Shown here piece by piece: positions 39,225 through 50,888 of a stretch of 64,000 nt of DNA. Source of the stretch: CAMTUH01 sp947084935 (GTDB lineage Bacteria; Pseudomonadota; Gammaproteobacteria; Coxiellales; Coxiellaceae); NCBI GenBank assembly GCA_947084935.1, contig CAMTUH010000006.1, positions 62,001 to 126,000 of the forward strand, written 5' to 3'. The position numbers and the translations under genes are program-made. The notes below the pieces were generated by a model, which worked only from the letters and a program-made list of their open reading frames with translations, was not told where the DNA came from and made no database searches. How positions within the stretch are numbered: position 1 is the stretch's first letter; each line of letters opens with the position of its first letter.

Positions 39225-39530
39225 TTACCCTTTTAGCAAATTCATCTCGTCCACGTTAATATTCCCGCGACGTCGATAAAATAAAACGAGTATCGCCAAA
39301 CCAATGGCCGCTTCCGCGGCCGCTACCGTCAAGATAAAAAATACAAAAATCTCTCCAGCTCCTGCCTGCAAATACTGGGCAAAGGCGATAAAATTCGTGT
39401 TTACCGCCAATAACATCAACTCAATGCACATCAATAACACGATTAAATTTTTACGGTTGATGATAATACCGGCAAAACTTAAGCCAAATAAAATGGCATT
39501 AATCACCAAAAAATAACTCAAGGGGATCAT
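39225..39530 (-). CDS. nuoK: NADH-quinone oxidoreductase subunit K
   Basis: 101 residues with three membrane helices. The conserved membrane glutamates lie in [10 protein letters not shown] and [11 protein letters not shown]. It is homologous to MrpC and forms part of the E-channel. Its ATG overlaps the nuoJ stop by four bases. Confidence 0.97.
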   Translation of the reverse strand: MIPLSYFLVINAILFGLSFAGIIINRKNLIVLLMCIELMLLAVNTNFIAFAQYLQAGAGEIFVFFILTVAAAEAAIGLAILVLFYRRRGNINVDEMNLLKG

Positions 39531-40132
39531 GGCTTCTCCGATTTCATTTTTACTACACGCAGTCTCTCTTTTTTAGTAGCTTCCAGTTGCTTTAATATGT
39601 GTTGCGCTTTCGTGTTTGCCTTACGCCCATGGAAAGCCAAAGTAATCGCAGCAATAATCGCCACCAATAAGATGACCGAGGCAATTTCAAAAGGATATAA
39701 ATAATCGGTGTACAACAACGTTCCCATGGCCTTGACGTTACTGAAATCCGCTGGAACAGCCGGTAGGTGAGTCGCCATCATGCCTGAATGCCGAGGGCTT
39801 ACGACAACGATCATCGACGCGATCAACAACAACATTACCACAATCCCCACCGGTAAGTAGCGCACGAACTGTTCGCGCATTTTTGAAAGATCGATGTTCA
39901 GCATCATGACCACGAATAAAAATAACGTCATGACGGCACCCACGTAAACGAAGATCAACACCAACGCCAAAAACTCCGCCTGCATCATCATCCACAATAT
40001 GGAACTGGCCACAAAAGCCAGCACTAAAAATAATATGGCGCGAACGGGGTTACGGGAAATAATCACCATAACCGCGGCGGCGATTAATATAGCCGCAATG
40101 ACAAAAAATACAATTTGGTATACTGGAAACAT
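39527..40132 (-). CDS. nuoJ: NADH-quinone oxidoreductase subunit J
   Basis: 201 residues with five membrane helices. The third-helix motif [21 protein letters not shown] is typical of NuoJ (the pi-bulge helix of coupling models). The charged C-terminal tail (about residues 165-201) is Lys-rich. It overlaps nuoK by four bases. Confidence 0.96.
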   Translation of the reverse strand: MFPVYQIVFFVIAAILIAAAVMVIISRNPVRAILFLVLAFVASSILWMMMQAEFLALVLIFVYVGAVMTLFLFVVMMLNIDLSKMREQFVRYLPVGIVVMLLLIASMIVVVSPRHSGMMATHLPAVPADFSNVKAMGTLLYTDYLYPFEIASVILLVAIIAAITLAFHGRKANTKAQHILKQLEATKKERLRVVKMKSEKP

Positions 40133-40141
40133 TTTCTTCTC

Positions 40142-40633
40142 TTAACGATATTTTTTATCTTTATCTCTATCCTTCGCAATCTGCGCTTCGTACCGGTCCC
40201 CAATCATCAACAATTTTTCTTTCGTTAAAATATTTTCCCCGCGATTTTGAATGCTGTAATGCATTTCCGGGGTTAACACAATCGCATCGACGGGACACGC
40301 CTCTTCGCAAAATCCGCAGTTAATACACTTAAACGCGTCAATGTCGTATAACGTCGTCCGACGCGAACCGTCTGCTTCACGCGGACCAGCTTCAATCGTG
40401 ATCGCACAAGCCGGGCACACCGCTTCGCATAATTTACACGCGATACATCGCTCTTCTCCATTCGGATAACGCCGAAGCCCCAGCATGCCACGAAATCGAA
40501 ACGAACTCGGCACTTCTTCTTCGGGATACTGAATCGTAATTTTTTTAGTAAAGAAATAACGCAAAGTTACGGCAAGCCCCTTGAACAACTCCCACAACGT
40601 AAAGCTTTTTATAATTTGCTTCCAATATTTCAT
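40142..40633 (-). CDS. nuoI: NADH-quinone oxidoreductase subunit I
   Basis: 163 residues, a ferredoxin-like subunit with two 4Fe-4S clusters (N6a, N6b) bound by [12 protein letters not shown] and [12 protein letters not shown]. It relays electrons from NuoG to NuoB. An N-terminal amphipathic helix contacts the membrane arm. Confidence 0.97.
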   Translation of the reverse strand: MKYWKQIIKSFTLWELFKGLAVTLRYFFTKKITIQYPEEEVPSSFRFRGMLGLRRYPNGEERCIACKLCEAVCPACAITIEAGPREADGSRRTTLYDIDAFKCINCGFCEEACPVDAIVLTPEMHYSIQNRGENILTKEKLLMIGDRYEAQIAKDRDKDKKYR

Positions 40634-40636
40634 ACG

Positions 40637-41659
40637 TCAAAACCAGTGCGTTAAATGAAACTCTACCGCCAAACTCAGTACCACGATCCAAACCAAAGTG
40701 ACCGGAATTAACACTTTCCATCCTAAATGCATAATCTGATCGTAACGGTATCGGGGAAACGTGGCGCGCATCCAAAAATACATAAAAATGAAAAATGACA
40801 GCTTGATCAAAAACCAAATAATCCCAGGCACCCACGCAAAAGCTTGCTCCAATCCAGGAATACCTTGAAACGGCGACAACCAACCGCCCATAAACAGCAG
40901 CGTGGCAATCGCAGAAACGAGAATCATGTTCGCGTATTCCGCTAAAAAGAAAATCGCAAACCCCATTCCTGAATATTCCACGTGAAATCCCGCGACAATT
41001 TCCGACTCTCCTTCAGCCACGTCGAACGGGGCACGATTGGTTTCGGCAACCGCGGATACCCAATACACCATAAACAAGGGCAACAACGGCAACCAAAACC
41101 AGTGCCACAATCCACCTTCCTGATGCAGCACAATGCCCTGCAAATTCATCGTTCCCGCTGCAATCAACACACCGACCAACGCAAAGCCCATCGCAATTTC
41201 GTAGGAAACCACCTGCGCCGCCGAACGCAGTGCGCCAAAAAAAGCGTATTTTGAATTCGAAGACCAACCGGCTACTAAAATCCCGTACACCCCCAACGAC
41301 GTCATCGCAAATAAAAATAACAACCCCGCATCCACGTTCGCCAACACCCATCCCTTCGCAAAAGGAATCACCGACCACGCGGCCAACGCAGGCGCCAGCG
41401 ATAGCATCGGTGCTATTAAAAATAAATAGCGATTCGACGCCGTTGGCACGATGATTTCTTTGAACAATAATTTCACCGTGTCGGCGATGGGTTGCCCAAT
41501 ACCGCGAATACCCACACGATTGGGCCCGATGCGGCCTTGGATATAGCTGATGACTTTGCGCTCGGCCAGCGTTAAAAACGCCACGCAAACGAAAATGGGC
41601 ACGAGTATGACCACAATTTTCAGAATAATTTCAATTAACGTGACGATCTGCTCGCTCAT
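40637..41659 (-). CDS. nuoH: NADH-quinone oxidoreductase subunit H
   Basis: 340 residues with eight membrane helices. It forms the quinone chamber with NuoB and NuoD. The conserved loop [20 protein letters not shown] and the [20 protein letters not shown] motif with acidic residues are intact. Its ATG overlaps the nuoG stop by one base. Confidence 0.97.
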   Translation of the reverse strand: MSEQIVTLIEIILKIVVILVPIFVCVAFLTLAERKVISYIQGRIGPNRVGIRGIGQPIADTVKLLFKEIIVPTASNRYLFLIAPMLSLAPALAAWSVIPFAKGWVLANVDAGLLFLFAMTSLGVYGILVAGWSSNSKYAFFGALRSAAQVVSYEIAMGFALVGVLIAAGTMNLQGIVLHQEGGLWHWFWLPLLPLFMVYWVSAVAETNRAPFDVAEGESEIVAGFHVEYSGMGFAIFFLAEYANMILVSAIATLLFMGGWLSPFQGIPGLEQAFAWVPGIIWFLIKLSFFIFMYFWMRATFPRYRYDQIMHLGWKVLIPVTLVWIVVLSLAVEFHLTHWF

Positions 41660-44031
41660 TAATCCACTCGCTCCAAGATAACTTCCGCTTCGGCTTTTCC
41701 AAATCCAGCGGTTTCCGCTAAGCCTGCAGCCAATAACACCGTATTATCAGCCACGCGGTCGTCAACCACCAGAGAAAGGACAATGCAATCGCTGTTTTGT
41801 TTCACCGTCACGCGATCATTTTCTTTTAATTGATGATTGCGTGCCGTCACGGCATTGACACGAACACCCGTTAGATTCTCTGACGCCACTTCTTGCAAGG
41901 GTTTTGATCGTCTTACTAAATTATCGACTCGATACATCGGCCAGGGCGCCACGCGCAGTAAACCCGAATGATTTTTGCCTAAGGCTTCCGGCGAATACGA
42001 AGACGACGTAAACGCCATTCCGTCCACTCGTTTTTTTATTTCATGGTGCACGTTGTGCACGGTTTCATAATCAAAACCTTCACACTCAAAAAAATTGCCC
42101 AGCACGCGCAACACTTTCCAAGCGGGTTGCGATTCCGACTCCGGCACGCTCACTGGCGAAAACGATTGCCAGCGCCCTTCCGCATTCACGTAAGTGCCGC
42201 CGGCTTCGGTAAACGGCGTAACCGGAAGCAGCACGTCGGCGTAGGTCTTCATGGATTCCGTGACAAACGGCGTTAAGCAAATCACAAACTCCGCTTGATC
42301 TAACGCACGCAAGCTTGCGGACGCATCGGCACAATCAAACTCAGGCTCGACATTCAGTAAAAAATACGCTTTTTGCGCATCCGTGGTGAGCATGGATTTG
42401 ACGTCTAATCCCTCACGATCCAGCGGTGTGGCTGCAGGGCCACGGTGCGGAATAAAACCCGCTAACCACGCGCCCGCACTGTTCGCACCTTCCGTTAACA
42501 GTCCCACACGAGCACCCGCGTACTGCGCGATTAATTGCGCCAACGCACGTATTTCTGCCGCGTGCGCGTGGTGCAAGGCGTGTTCGCCTAAAAAGACAGC
42601 GGTTTTTTCAGCCAATTTCAGTGCCGCCGCGATTTTCTTCGCTGCTTCAGAAACTGTCGCATCGCGGAGTAGTGGGTGGTTTGCTCCATCAGAACCCGCG
42701 AGCGCTTTCGCAACCTGAGCTAAAACAGAAGTGAGCCCTTGTGGCGACGCAATAATTTTTTCAGAAACGTCAAAAATAAAGGAATAATCCACGGGATTTA
42801 TCGCCATCACGGCCGCACCATCCAGAAATGCCTGATTGAGGCGATGACTGATCATGGGCTGTTCGGCGCGAACGTTTGACCCAATCAACAGTGCCGCGTT
42901 TAATTTTTCGATGTCGGCGATTGGAATCTCTACACCCGGAAACGCGTTAAAGTAATGTTGATCGCGAAAGTCTTGCCACCGAATGCGATGGTCCACGTTC
43001 GGACTGCCCAATTGCCGAATGAGTTTTTGAAATAAATACAGCTCTTCTATCGTTGAGTTAGGTGAAGCAATGGCACCCAAAGAGTCCGCACCGTGTTGGT
43101 TAATGAGAATTTTAGTTCGCGAAGCTACTTCTTTCAGCGCTTCTTCCCACTCCACTTCGAGCCAGTGATTATTTTTCTTTACCCGTGGTTTATAGAGTCG
43201 TGTTTCGTGGTACAAACCAAAATGACTGAAGCGATCGCGATCGCTGATCCACGTTTCATTGATGGCGTCGTTTTCTCGCGGTACAGCGCGCATCACTTTA
43301 CGTTGCGGCGCGTATTCTTCCCAACGGCTGTGGAGAAACAAATTACTGCCCACGCAATCGTGGGGACTGATGAACGGGTGTTCGCGGTATTCCCAACCGC
43401 GTCCTTTATAACGCGCGGGTTTATCCGTCAACGCGCCAACGGGACAAATATCAATAATATTTCCCGATAATTCTGAACGCATAAAATGTTTGACGTACGT
43501 CGATATTTCTTCTTTTTCACCGCGATTGATCACACCCAATTCGCGCAGACCCGCAATTTCCTCGCCAAAACGCACGCAACGCGTGCATTGAATGCATCGC
43601 GTCATTTCCGTTTCCACCAGCGGACCGATGTTCTCACTGAACACCGCGCGTTTACTCTCGTCGTAACTCGAAAACGGACGACCGAATCCCATCGCTAAAT
43701 CTTGTAACTCGCATTCGCCGCCCTGATCGCAAATGGGGCAGTCCAACGGATGATTAATCAATAAAAATTCCATGACGGCGGTTTGCGCGTCCACAGCTTT
43801 TTTGGCGGACGTAAATACTTTCATGCCAGGCGTAACGGGTGTGGCGCACGCGGGCAGTGGTTTTCCCACTTTTTCCACTTCCACCAAACACATTCGGCAA
43901 TTGGCTGCAATCGATAGTTTCTTGTGATAACAAAAACGAGGAATATAAATCCCCAGCTCGTCCGCCGCTTCGATGATGGACGTGCCTTCTTCAACCGTCG
44001 TTTTTTTACCGTCTATTTCAAGTTCAATCAT
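41659..44031 (-). CDS. nuoG: NADH-quinone oxidoreductase subunit G
   Basis: 790 residues. The [2Fe-2S] N1b ligands are in [17 protein letters not shown], and the His/Cys-bound N5 is in [19 protein letters not shown]4 is in [11 protein letters not shown] ... CPVGALT. The remaining two thirds resemble a molybdopterin oxidoreductase without cofactor. It belongs to the NADH-oxidising N module with NuoE and NuoF. Confidence 0.97.
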   Translation of the reverse strand: MIELEIDGKKTTVEEGTSIIEAADELGIYIPRFCYHKKLSIAANCRMCLVEVEKVGKPLPACATPVTPGMKVFTSAKKAVDAQTAVMEFLLINHPLDCPICDQGGECELQDLAMGFGRPFSSYDESKRAVFSENIGPLVETEMTRCIQCTRCVRFGEEIAGLRELGVINRGEKEEISTYVKHFMRSELSGNIIDICPVGALTDKPARYKGRGWEYREHPFISPHDCVGSNLFLHSRWEEYAPQRKVMRAVPRENDAINETWISDRDRFSHFGLYHETRLYKPRVKKNNHWLEVEWEEALKEVASRTKILINQHGADSLGAIASPNSTIEELYLFQKLIRQLGSPNVDHRIRWQDFRDQHYFNAFPGVEIPIADIEKLNAALLIGSNVRAEQPMISHRLNQAFLDGAAVMAINPVDYSFIFDVSEKIIASPQGLTSVLAQVAKALAGSDGANHPLLRDATVSEAAKKIAAALKLAEKTAVFLGEHALHHAHAAEIRALAQLIAQYAGARVGLLTEGANSAGAWLAGFIPHRGPAATPLDREGLDVKSMLTTDAQKAYFLLNVEPEFDCADASASLRALDQAEFVICLTPFVTESMKTYADVLLPVTPFTEAGGTYVNAEGRWQSFSPVSVPESESQPAWKVLRVLGNFFECEGFDYETVHNVHHEIKKRVDGMAFTSSSYSPEALGKNHSGLLRVAPWPMYRVDNLVRRSKPLQEVASENLTGVRVNAVTARNHQLKENDRVTVKQNSDCIVLSLVVDDRVADNTVLLAAGLAETAGFGKAEAEVILERVD

Positions 44032-44060
44032 TTAACTCTCACCAATTCGTAACGTCGTCA

Positions 44061-44082
44061 TCCTCGCCATGGAAGGCGAGGA
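44061..44082. repeat. Short palindrome (family 4) between nuoF and nuoG
   Basis: TCCTCGCC-ATGGAA-GGCGAGGA preceded by GTCA and followed by CCCAAACAC. It is one of two adjacent family 4 copies; the other lies inside the end of nuoF. Confidence 0.7.
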
Positions 44083-44102
44083 CCCAAACACAAGGACGTA
44101 AA

Positions 44103-45422
44103 TTAAACCGCTCCTTGGCGTTTGGATCCCGGCATCCATGCCGGGATGACGGGCTCAACCAAACACTTCCCCTTCTCCACATGATATTCAAATTCCTCGT
44201 AAAAATGGCGAAGCATTCCCGCCACCGGCCACGCGGTAGCTTCTCCAAACGCACATATCGTTCGTCCTTCGATATTTTTCGCGACGCGTTTCAATTGTTC
44301 TAAATCTTTTTGCGTGCCGTGACCGCTTTCAATTTGGTGCACCAGTCGATACACCCAGCCACTGCCTTCTCGGCACGGCGTGCATTGCCCACACGATTCG
44401 TGCATGTAAAATTTGGATATTCGTTCCAGCACGCGAACCATACACGTAGATTGATCCATCACCATCACCCCGCCCGATCCCAACATTGAACCGGCTTGCA
44501 TAAGGCTATCGAAATCCATATTGACCTTCATCATCACATCCGCCGGTAAAACGGGCATCGAACTTCCACCGGGAATAACGGCTTTTAACGTCGAACCCTT
44601 TCTCATGCCGCCCGCTAATTCCAGCAACGTTGCAAACGGCGTTCCCAGCGGAATCTCATAATTTCCGGGTTTCTCCACGTGACCGCTAACGCTGAATATT
44701 TTCGTTCCGCCATTTTTGGGTGGTCCCAAATCCGCAAACCACTTCCCACCCTTTTCTAAAATAACGGGAACGGACGCATACGTTTCTGTGTTGTTGATAT
44801 TCGTGGGACGTCCGTACAATCCAAAATTAGCAGGAAAAGGTGGCTTAAACCGCGGCCATCCGCGCTTGCCTTCTAAAGAATTCATTAAGGCGGTTTCCTC
44901 ACCACAAATATAAGCACCCGCGCTGCAGTGATTGTAAATTTCAATATCCATCCCAGAGCCCAACGCGTTTTTTCCAATTAATCCTGCTTCCCGCATTTCT
45001 TGAAGTGCTTGCTCGCAACGATTCATCGGCTCCCAAAACTCACCACGCAAAAAATTGTAGCCCACCGTAGCACCCATGGTGTAACACGCGATGGCAATAC
45101 CTTCTAATACTTGATGCGGATTAAACCGCAAAATATCGCGATCTTTAAATGTGCCCGGCTCGCTTTCATCGGAATTACAAATCACGTATTTTTGCCCCGG
45201 CACGTCCCGCGGAATAAAACTCCATTTTAAACCCGTCGGAAACCCAGCACCCCCGCGTCCGCGCAGAGACGACTCTTTGAGCTCATGAATGATATTTTCG
45301 GGGGGTGTTTTTTCTTTCAGTATTTTTCGTAATACTTGATAACCACCGACGCTTTCATACGACTTGAGCGTCCACGGTTCCTCTAAATGGAGCGTGCGGT
45401 AACAAACGACATTACGCAGCAT
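44103..45422 (-). CDS. nuoF: NADH-quinone oxidoreductase subunit F (with repeat-derived C-terminus)
   Basis: 439 residues from [17 protein letters not shown] (ATG 45422; overlaps nuoE by 11 bases). It binds NADH and FMN ([13 protein letters not shown]) and the 4Fe-4S cluster N3 ([12 protein letters not shown] plus a distal Cys). NuoF proteins of this type usually end near [12 protein letters not shown]. Here about 17 further residues ([17 protein letters not shown]) are encoded by a family 4 palindrome. Confidence 0.96.
   Translation of the reverse strand: MLRNVVCYRTLHLEEPWTLKSYESVGGYQVLRKILKEKTPPENIIHELKESSLRGRGGAGFPTGLKWSFIPRDVPGQKYVICNSDESEPGTFKDRDILRFNPHQVLEGIAIACYTMGATVGYNFLRGEFWEPMNRCEQALQEMREAGLIGKNALGSGMDIEIYNHCSAGAYICGEETALMNSLEGKRGWPRFKPPFPANFGLYGRPTNINNTETYASVPVILEKGGKWFADLGPPKNGGTKIFSVSGHVEKPGNYEIPLGTPFATLLELAGGMRKGSTLKAVIPGGSSMPVLPADVMMKVNMDFDSLMQAGSMLGSGGVMVMDQSTCMVRVLERISKFYMHESCGQCTPCREGSGWVYRLVHQIESGHGTQKDLEQLKRVAKNIEGRTICAFGEATAWPVAGMLRHFYEEFEYHVEKGKCLVEPVIPAWMPGSKRQGAV
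44126..44147. repeat. Family 4 palindrome inside the 3' end of nuoF
   Basis: ATCCCGGCAT-CC-ATGCCGGGAT with flanking TTGG and GACGGG. It is translated in NuoF as VIPAWMPGS. In the mRNA strand the six central bases read ATGGAT. Confidence 0.75.
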
Positions 45423-45936
45423 CGGTATTTGTCTCCCCTTCCAAACGCTCAATCAGGTCCAACATTTTTTTTGGCGTTAAATTTTCGTAGTAACGTTGAT
45501 CGTTCACTTGACACATCGGCGCACCGCCACAAGCAGCCATGCATTCGACGGATTTCAACGTAAATTTCCCATCGGAAGTCGTTTCGCCAAATTGAATTCC
45601 CAAGCGCTTTTTCAAGCATTCTGCGATTTCATCCGCCCCCATCAGAAAACACGACACGTTGGTGCACAGACTGATTTTATGTTTCCCAACAGGCTTCAAG
45701 TTATACAGATCGTAAAACGTCGCCACTTCATAGACGGCAATACGCGGGATTTCTAAATAATCCGCCACGGCATTCATCGCCGGTTCACTCAACCATCCCT
45801 GATTTTGTTTTTGCACCAATAACAAAGCCGTAACCACCGTGGATCGCTTTTGTTCCGGCGGGTATTTCAGCAGCCAGCGATCGATTTCTTTTTTCACGGA
45901 ATCCGCAATGGTAAATTGTTGTTCGACGTCAAACAT
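45412..45936 (-). CDS. nuoE: NADH-quinone oxidoreductase subunit E
   Basis: 174 residues with a thioredoxin-like fold. The [2Fe-2S] N1a ligands are in CTNVSCF and [10 protein letters not shown]. It lies between nuoD (one-base overlap) and nuoF (11-base overlap). Confidence 0.97.
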   Translation of the reverse strand: MFDVEQQFTIADSVKKEIDRWLLKYPPEQKRSTVVTALLLVQKQNQGWLSEPAMNAVADYLEIPRIAVYEVATFYDLYNLKPVGKHKISLCTNVSCFLMGADEIAECLKKRLGIQFGETTSDGKFTLKSVECMAACGGAPMCQVNDQRYYENLTPKKMLDLIERLEGETNTDAA

Positions 45937-47189
45937 CAGCGGTCAATCTCACCAAAGACAATATCAATACTCGAAATAATCGCCACCAAATCTGCAATCA
46001 TGTGACCACGACACATTTCATCCAGAGCCGCTAAATGCGGATAACTCGCGGCACGCACTTTCACGCGATACGGTTTATTCGCACCATCGGAAACAATATA
46101 AACACCAAATTCTCCTTTGGGGTGTTCGATCGCCGCATACGCTTCACCCTCTGGAACGCAGTAGCTTTCGGTAAATAATTTAAAGTGATGAATTAACGAT
46201 TCCATGTCACGCTTCATCACTTCACGGCGTGGCGGCACAATTTTCTGATCGTTAATCACAACCGGACCGGGATTACGCCGCAACCATTCGACACACTGCC
46301 GAATGATTCGATTCGACTGGCGCATTTCTTCAACCCGCACTAAATAACGGTCGTAACAGTCTCCATTTTTTCCCACGGGAATATCAAAATCCAAATAATC
46401 ATAAGCAGAATACGGCTGTTTTTTTCGCAGATCCCATTCCACACCCGACCCGCGCAACATCGGACCCGTGAATCCCAGTTGCAGCGCACGCTCGGAAGAA
46501 ACCACACCGATTCCCACCGTGCGTTGCTTCCAAATTCGATTATCGGTTAGCAGCGTTTCGTATTCGTCGACGAGTTTAGGAAATCGTTCCGTAAAATCCC
46601 AAATAAAATCCAGCAGACTCCCTTCGCGCGCCTGATTCATTTTCTTCACTGCTTTTGGAGCGTGCCATTTGGATGGCTTGTATTTCGGCATCGAATCGGG
46701 AAGATCGCGATATACGCCTCCCGGGCGATAATACGTCGCGTGCATGCGCGCGCCGGAAACGGCTTCGTAGCAGTCCATGAGATCTTCGCGCTCGCGGAAA
46801 CAATACAAAAATACAGTCATCGCGCCAATGTCTAACGCGTGTGCACCCAACCACAATAAATGATTTAAAATACGCGTAATTTCGTCGAACATCGTTCGAA
46901 TGTATTTCGCGCGAATAGGCGGATCGACACCGAGTAATTTTTCAATCGCCAACACGTAACCGTGTTCGTTACACATCATCGACACGTAATCCAGGCGATC
47001 CATGTAACCGATGCTTTGGTTGAACGGTTTGCTTTCTGCTAATTTTTCCGTGGCGCGATGCAGAAGGCCGATGTGCGGATCGATGCGCTGAATCACTTCG
47101 CCGTCCACTTCGATGACGAGGCGCAATACGCCGTGCGCCGCCGGGTGTTGCGGCCCGAAATTTAAGGTGTAATTGCGCACTTCAGCCAT
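45936..47189 (-). CDS. nuoD: NADH-quinone oxidoreductase subunit D
   Basis: 417 residues from [20 protein letters not shown] (ATG 47189); the longer frame adds 21 codons inside nuoC. It is the 49-kDa-type subunit lining the quinone site, with GPQHPAAHG and the C-terminal IVFGEIDR. It is separate from NuoC, not fused as in E. coli. Confidence 0.97.
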   Translation of the reverse strand: MAEVRNYTLNFGPQHPAAHGVLRLVIEVDGEVIQRIDPHIGLLHRATEKLAESKPFNQSIGYMDRLDYVSMMCNEHGYVLAIEKLLGVDPPIRAKYIRTMFDEITRILNHLLWLGAHALDIGAMTVFLYCFREREDLMDCYEAVSGARMHATYYRPGGVYRDLPDSMPKYKPSKWHAPKAVKKMNQAREGSLLDFIWDFTERFPKLVDEYETLLTDNRIWKQRTVGIGVVSSERALQLGFTGPMLRGSGVEWDLRKKQPYSAYDYLDFDIPVGKNGDCYDRYLVRVEEMRQSNRIIRQCVEWLRRNPGPVVINDQKIVPPRREVMKRDMESLIHHFKLFTESYCVPEGEAYAAIEHPKGEFGVYIVSDGANKPYRVKVRAASYPHLAALDEMCRGHMIADLVAIISSIDIVFGEIDR

Positions 47190-47868
47190 TTTTTTCTTCT
47201 TTATCGACAATATACCGATGATCTTGGCGAATGACTTTAGGCACCAACACACGCGGCTGGATGCTCACGGGTTCGTACACACAACGCCCTTGCTTTGCGT
47301 CGTATCGAAGCTCGACTTCGCCAATCAACGGAAAATCTTTTCGGAAGGGATGCCCCACAAAACCATAATCGGTCAACAAGCGACGCAAGTCGGGATGACC
47401 GTCAAACACGATGCCGTACAAATCAAACGCTTCACGTTCGTACCAGTCCGCCGAGCGCCAGATATGAATAACCGAAGGAATTAAGGGTGGCTCGCCTTCC
47501 ACATAAACTTTTAAGCGAATGCGGTGATTATTACCCAGCGACAATAAATGATAGACCACTGCAAAACGCGGTTTATTCCAGGGAATCATTTGTTCTTGCA
47601 TGCCTTCCACAAAACCGCGATTGAATCCGCTGGTCGTCGTTTCTTCCGTTCGCCAATGGCTCACGCCGTAATCCCAATAATCCACGCCGCAAACGTCCAG
47701 CAATAATTCAAAATGAAAAAAGGAATCATCTCTGAGGCGTTGACACACGTCCAGAAGATGAACGGGCTTTAATTCAACAGTTACCATGTCCAGAGAAAGG
47801 GACACTTCATCGATCTGCGATTGGAACCGATCACGCAGGGTATCGACGAGCGTTTGATTTTCAGCCAT
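47182..47868 (-). CDS. nuoC: NADH-quinone oxidoreductase subunit C
   Basis: 228 residues. The 30-kDa signature ERExxDxxGIxFxGHPDLRR appears as [20 protein letters not shown]. It is a structural subunit of the Q module. It overlaps nuoD by eight bases. Confidence 0.96.
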   Translation of the reverse strand: MAENQTLVDTLRDRFQSQIDEVSLSLDMVTVELKPVHLLDVCQRLRDDSFFHFELLLDVCGVDYWDYGVSHWRTEETTTSGFNRGFVEGMQEQMIPWNKPRFAVVYHLLSLGNNHRIRLKVYVEGEPPLIPSVIHIWRSADWYEREAFDLYGIVFDGHPDLRRLLTDYGFVGHPFRKDFPLIGEVELRYDAKQGRCVYEPVSIQPRVLVPKVIRQDHRYIVDKEEKNG

Positions 47869-47877
47869 TATTTTCCC

Positions 47878-48360
47878 TTATTTTCGCCTTCGATCGATAA
47901 TATTACGACGTTTAATTTTATTTTGTAATTGAATCACGCCGTACATCAACGCTTCCGCCGTCGGCGGGCACCCGGGAACGTAAATATCCACGGGAACAAT
48001 ACGATCGCAACCCCGAACGACCGAATACGCATAATGGTAATAACCACCACCATTCGCACACGACCCCATGGAAATTACCCAACGCGGTTCCGCCATTTGA
48101 TCGTATACTTTGCGTAATGCCGGAGCCATTTTATTGCATAACGTTCCCGCGACAATCATGACGTCCGATTGCCGAGGGCTCGCTCGAAAGATTAACCCAA
48201 ATCGGTCTAAATCGTAACGGGACGACGCACACTGCATCATTTCAATGGCACAACACGCCAAGCCGAACGTCATCGGCCACAAAGAGCCACTGCGCGCCCA
48301 TTCTACCAATTGATCGATCGTCGTGAGGAAAAATCCTTGGTTGTTGAGTTCCTGCTTCAT
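47878..48360 (-). CDS. nuoB: NADH-quinone oxidoreductase subunit B
   Basis: 160 residues from [20 protein letters not shown] (ATG 48360; GGGAG just upstream). It carries cluster N2, the last electron donor to quinone, ligated by the tandem cysteines in [10 protein letters not shown] and by MGSCANGGG and VPGCPP. One base separates it from nuoA. Confidence 0.97.
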   Translation of the reverse strand: MKQELNNQGFFLTTIDQLVEWARSGSLWPMTFGLACCAIEMMQCASSRYDLDRFGLIFRASPRQSDVMIVAGTLCNKMAPALRKVYDQMAEPRWVISMGSCANGGGYYHYAYSVVRGCDRIVPVDIYVPGCPPTAEALMYGVIQLQNKIKRRNIIDRRRK

Positions 48361-48361
48361 A

Positions 48362-48718
48362 TCACTCCCATTCCAATGCCCCACGCTTCCACTCGTAGAT
48401 AAAACCGATAATCAATACGGCTAAAAAAATCATCATCGCCCAAAAACCGATCCATCCAATGTGCCGCAAGACGATCGCCCATGGAAATAGAAAAGCCGTT
48501 TCTAAATCGAAAATAATGAAGAGAATTGCAACGAGGTAAAAGCGAACATCGAACGGTAACCGTGCATCTTCAAAGGCATCGAAGCCGCATTCGTAAGGTG
48601 ACAATTTTGCTTTGTCGGGATGACGTGGACCCAAAAACCAACCCATGGCGACGGGTGCCAGTCCAAGTAAAACACCGATACCGATGAAGACTAAAACTGG
48701 AAAATAATTCCCTAACAT
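48362..48718 (-). CDS. nuoA: NADH-quinone oxidoreductase subunit A
   Basis: 118 residues with three membrane helices. The conserved [20 protein letters not shown] loop near the quinone entry is intact. It is the first gene of nuoA-N, 44 bases downstream of tRNA-Leu. A -10-like TATACT is at 48744-48749, but no good -35 was seen, so the operon may also be read through from upstream. Confidence 0.97.
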   Translation of the reverse strand: MLGNYFPVLVFIGIGVLLGLAPVAMGWFLGPRHPDKAKLSPYECGFDAFEDARLPFDVRFYLVAILFIIFDLETAFLFPWAIVLRHIGWIGFWAMMIFLAVLIIGFIYEWKRGALEWE

Positions 48719-48762
48719 GACTTGCCCTTATTTCAGTAGTGGCAGTATAACACGTTCGTTTT

Positions 48763-48847
48763 TGGTGCCGAAGGCCGGACTCGAACCGGCACGGGTTACC
48801 CCACTGCCCCCTCAAAGCAGCGTGTCTACCAGTTTCACCACTTCGGC
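48763..48847 (-). tRNA. tRNA-Leu (anticodon GAG)
   Basis: 85 nt with encoded CCA and the long variable arm of class II tRNAs. The acceptor stem GCCGAAG pairs with CUUCGGC. The anticodon loop is UUGAGGG. It lies between secG and nuoA on the same strand; secG ends one base upstream. Confidence 0.96.
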
Positions 48848-48848
48848 A

Positions 48849-49169
48849 TTAAGTTGACGGTGTTGTGTCGGGTAATCCGGACGGCGCAGGCTGTGTTGGT
48901 ACAACAGGTACGCTGGGCACTGAAGTTTGTTGGCCTTGTTCCCGAGCAACTAAGTAACTCAAGCTGATGCTGGTCACAAAGAAAATAGCCGCCAACATAA
49001 TGGTGATCTTCATCAAGAATGGTGTTGATCCCGCACTGCCGAACATCGTGTTTGATGCACCGCTACCAAAAGCCGCACCGATGTCTGCCCCTTTACCGTG
49101 CTGCATTAATACCAAACCCACTAAAAATAGGGCGACAATGACGTGTATGATTAAGACAAATGGTTGCAT
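48849..49169 (-). CDS. secG: Preprotein translocase subunit SecG
   Basis: 106 residues with two membrane helices around the conserved [20 protein letters not shown] loop. SecG assists SecYEG-mediated export. The C-terminus is Pro/Thr-rich. Its start overlaps the tpiA end by 19 bases, and the tpiA-secG-tRNA-Leu order is common in Proteobacteria. Confidence 0.95.
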   Translation of the reverse strand: MQPFVLIIHVIVALFLVGLVLMQHGKGADIGAAFGSGASNTMFGSAGSTPFLMKITIMLAAIFFVTSISLSYLVAREQGQQTSVPSVPVVPTQPAPSGLPDTTPST

Positions 49170-49921
49170 AATTTTCCGATCTCTAAAAAGTGTTCTGCTT
49201 GAAGCGAGGCGCCCCCAACTAAAGCACCATCAATATCCGGCATTTCAAACAATCCTTTGGCGTTATCGGGTTTTACACTGCCCCCGTATAAAATACGGGT
49301 CCGGTTCGCCACGCCCGGATCAATGGATTTTTTCAGGCGTTCCCGAATTGCTGCATGCACTGCCTGCGCCTGCTCGGGCGATGCGTTTTTGCCCGTGCCG
49401 ATGGCCCAAACCGGTTCATAAGCAACGACAAATTCCGCTTCCGGCGAGCCGAGATTATCGTTCATCTTAAATACGGCTGCAAGTTGTTCGGTAACGACGT
49501 CCAGGGTCTTTCCAGATTCTCGCTGAGCCAGGGTTTCACCCACACACAGAATGGGCACAATCCCTGCAGCAATGGCTGCACGAAACTTCACCGCCACCAG
49601 TTCATTACTCTCCCCATAAAGCTGTCGACGCTCGGAATGCCCCACAATGACATAACGACAATCAAAATCCGCCAGCATTTTGGCGGATATTTCACCGGTA
49701 TAAGCCCCATCGGATTTATCGCTGACGTTCTGCGCTCCCCAAGCGATTTGCGTGCGCCCCAAGAGGCGTTCACAGAGCTCTATAAAAACGAACGGAGGAA
49801 ATACCGCCAGTTCAGGGACTTCAAGCAGCTCACAGCCGTGTTTTAGCGCCTCTAATAAAGCAGTGACACTCTGGCGAGTGCCGTTCATTTTCCAGTTACC
49901 TGCAATTAAGGGGCGACGCAC
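49151..49921 (-). CDS. tpiA: Triosephosphate isomerase
   Basis: 256 residues, a TIM barrel that interconverts dihydroxyacetone phosphate and glyceraldehyde 3-phosphate. Lys (GNWKMNG), His (VIVGHSERR) and Glu ([12 protein letters not shown]) of the active site are present, as is the phosphate loop YGGSVKPDN. Confidence 0.97.
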   Translation of the reverse strand: MRRPLIAGNWKMNGTRQSVTALLEALKHGCELLEVPELAVFPPFVFIELCERLLGRTQIAWGAQNVSDKSDGAYTGEISAKMLADFDCRYVIVGHSERRQLYGESNELVAVKFRAAIAAGIVPILCVGETLAQRESGKTLDVVTEQLAAVFKMNDNLGSPEAEFVVAYEPVWAIGTGKNASPEQAQAVHAAIRERLKKSIDPGVANRTRILYGGSVKPDNAKGLFEMPDIDGALVGGASLQAEHFLEIGKLCNHLS

Positions 49922-50018
49922 GAGGGATCCTTAACGAACGGATTTGTACCGGCGTCATTCTATAGGAAATGAAATTACAATACAAAAGGGCCCTGAGCGA
50001 TGTTAAAAATTTAGAATT

Positions 50019-50095
50019 GTAGCCTGGGTGGAGCCCCCGCTTCGCGGGGCGTAACCCGGGAATTCCTTGATTTCGCTTCGCTGCATCAAGGCTAC
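50019..50095 (+). repeat. Family 2 repeat between tpiA and the M15 peptidase
   Basis: A copy from GTAGCC to GGCTAC. Its first hairpin is GCCCCCGCTTCGCGGGGC (50033-50050). It occupies the divergent spacer. Confidence 0.85.
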
Positions 50096-50112
50096 GGGTT
50101 AAAATACACCTC

Positions 50113-50853
50113 ATGAGAAACGAGGACAGAAAGAATAACCGGCTCGCCCACTTTATATTTTTCAGCCTTTTCCTACTTATTCTAATTATTTTTGCCCTGA
50201 TGACGGCTCCTTGGTTTGAACGTCGCGCAGAACACCTCCCTGCTTCTTACTATCAAATTCTTTCGTTTCGCGGCGAAATCAGGGCGCTGAGCGCTGAACA
50301 GCAGGGCGCATTAATCGCCGACGGCACTTGGAACCTCAACTGCCCGGTAGCCCCTTATCAGCTCCGAGCCGTAACCTTGTCATATTGGGATTTTAGTGGT
50401 CTGCCGCACTTCGGCCAGCTCACTCTGTTGATTAACAAATCGCTCGCCAAGCAAGTGCTGGCCATATTTCAAACTCTGTACCAACATCAATTTCCCATCG
50501 ATGCCAACAACACCAGCGCTTACAATTGTCGATCCATACGAGGCATTACCGGGATTTATTCCGAACACAGTTATGGCCGAGCGATCGACATCAATTCGGT
50601 ACAAAATCCCATTTCCATTTGGAAAGACGACAAATATCTCGACCGCAGCCGCGTTTATGAGGGAATGATTACCCCCGACGGCATTGTTGTTAAAACATTT
50701 CAGAAGTACGGTTGGACGTGGGGAGGAAGCTGGAACTCCCCCAAAGACTACATGCACTTTGAAAAAACGAGACCCTCACTTCAGGCATACATGAAAATAA
50801 GCCACCGCTGGCCCGACGTGACCCACTTTATCTACAACCCCAATTATCGATAA
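50113..50853 (+). CDS. M15-family peptidase (D-Ala-D-Ala carboxypeptidase-like), membrane anchored
   Basis: 246 residues with one N-terminal membrane helix (about 13-33) and a periplasmic domain. The zinc and catalytic residues of M15C peptidases are visible: His152 and Asp159 in EHSYGRAIDIN, and His215 in KDYMHFE. It probably trims peptidoglycan stem peptides or acts as an endopeptidase. It is a single gene followed by a two-way terminator. Confidence 0.85.
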   Translation: MRNEDRKNNRLAHFIFFSLFLLILIIFALMTAPWFERRAEHLPASYYQILSFRGEIRALSAEQQGALIADGTWNLNCPVAPYQLRAVTLSYWDFSGLPHFGQLTLLINKSLAKQVLAIFQTLYQHQFPIDANNTSAYNCRSIRGITGIYSEHSYGRAIDINSVQNPISIWKDDKYLDRSRVYEGMITPDGIVVKTFQKYGWTWGGSWNSPKDYMHFEKTRPSLQAYMKISHRWPDVTHFIYNPNYR

Positions 50854-50856
50854 CTT

Positions 50857-50888
50857 AAAAAAAAGGACCGCTTTACAGCGGTCCTTTT
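50857..50888 (-). terminator. Intrinsic terminator of the candidate ncRNA, usable from both sides
   Basis: A perfect 12-bp stem AAAAGGACCGCT/AGCGGTCCTTTT (50861-50872 with 50877-50888) closes a four-base loop. On the minus strand it ends in eight T residues, so it best fits a minus-strand transcript. The plus-strand M15 gene ends four bases before it. Confidence 0.85.
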
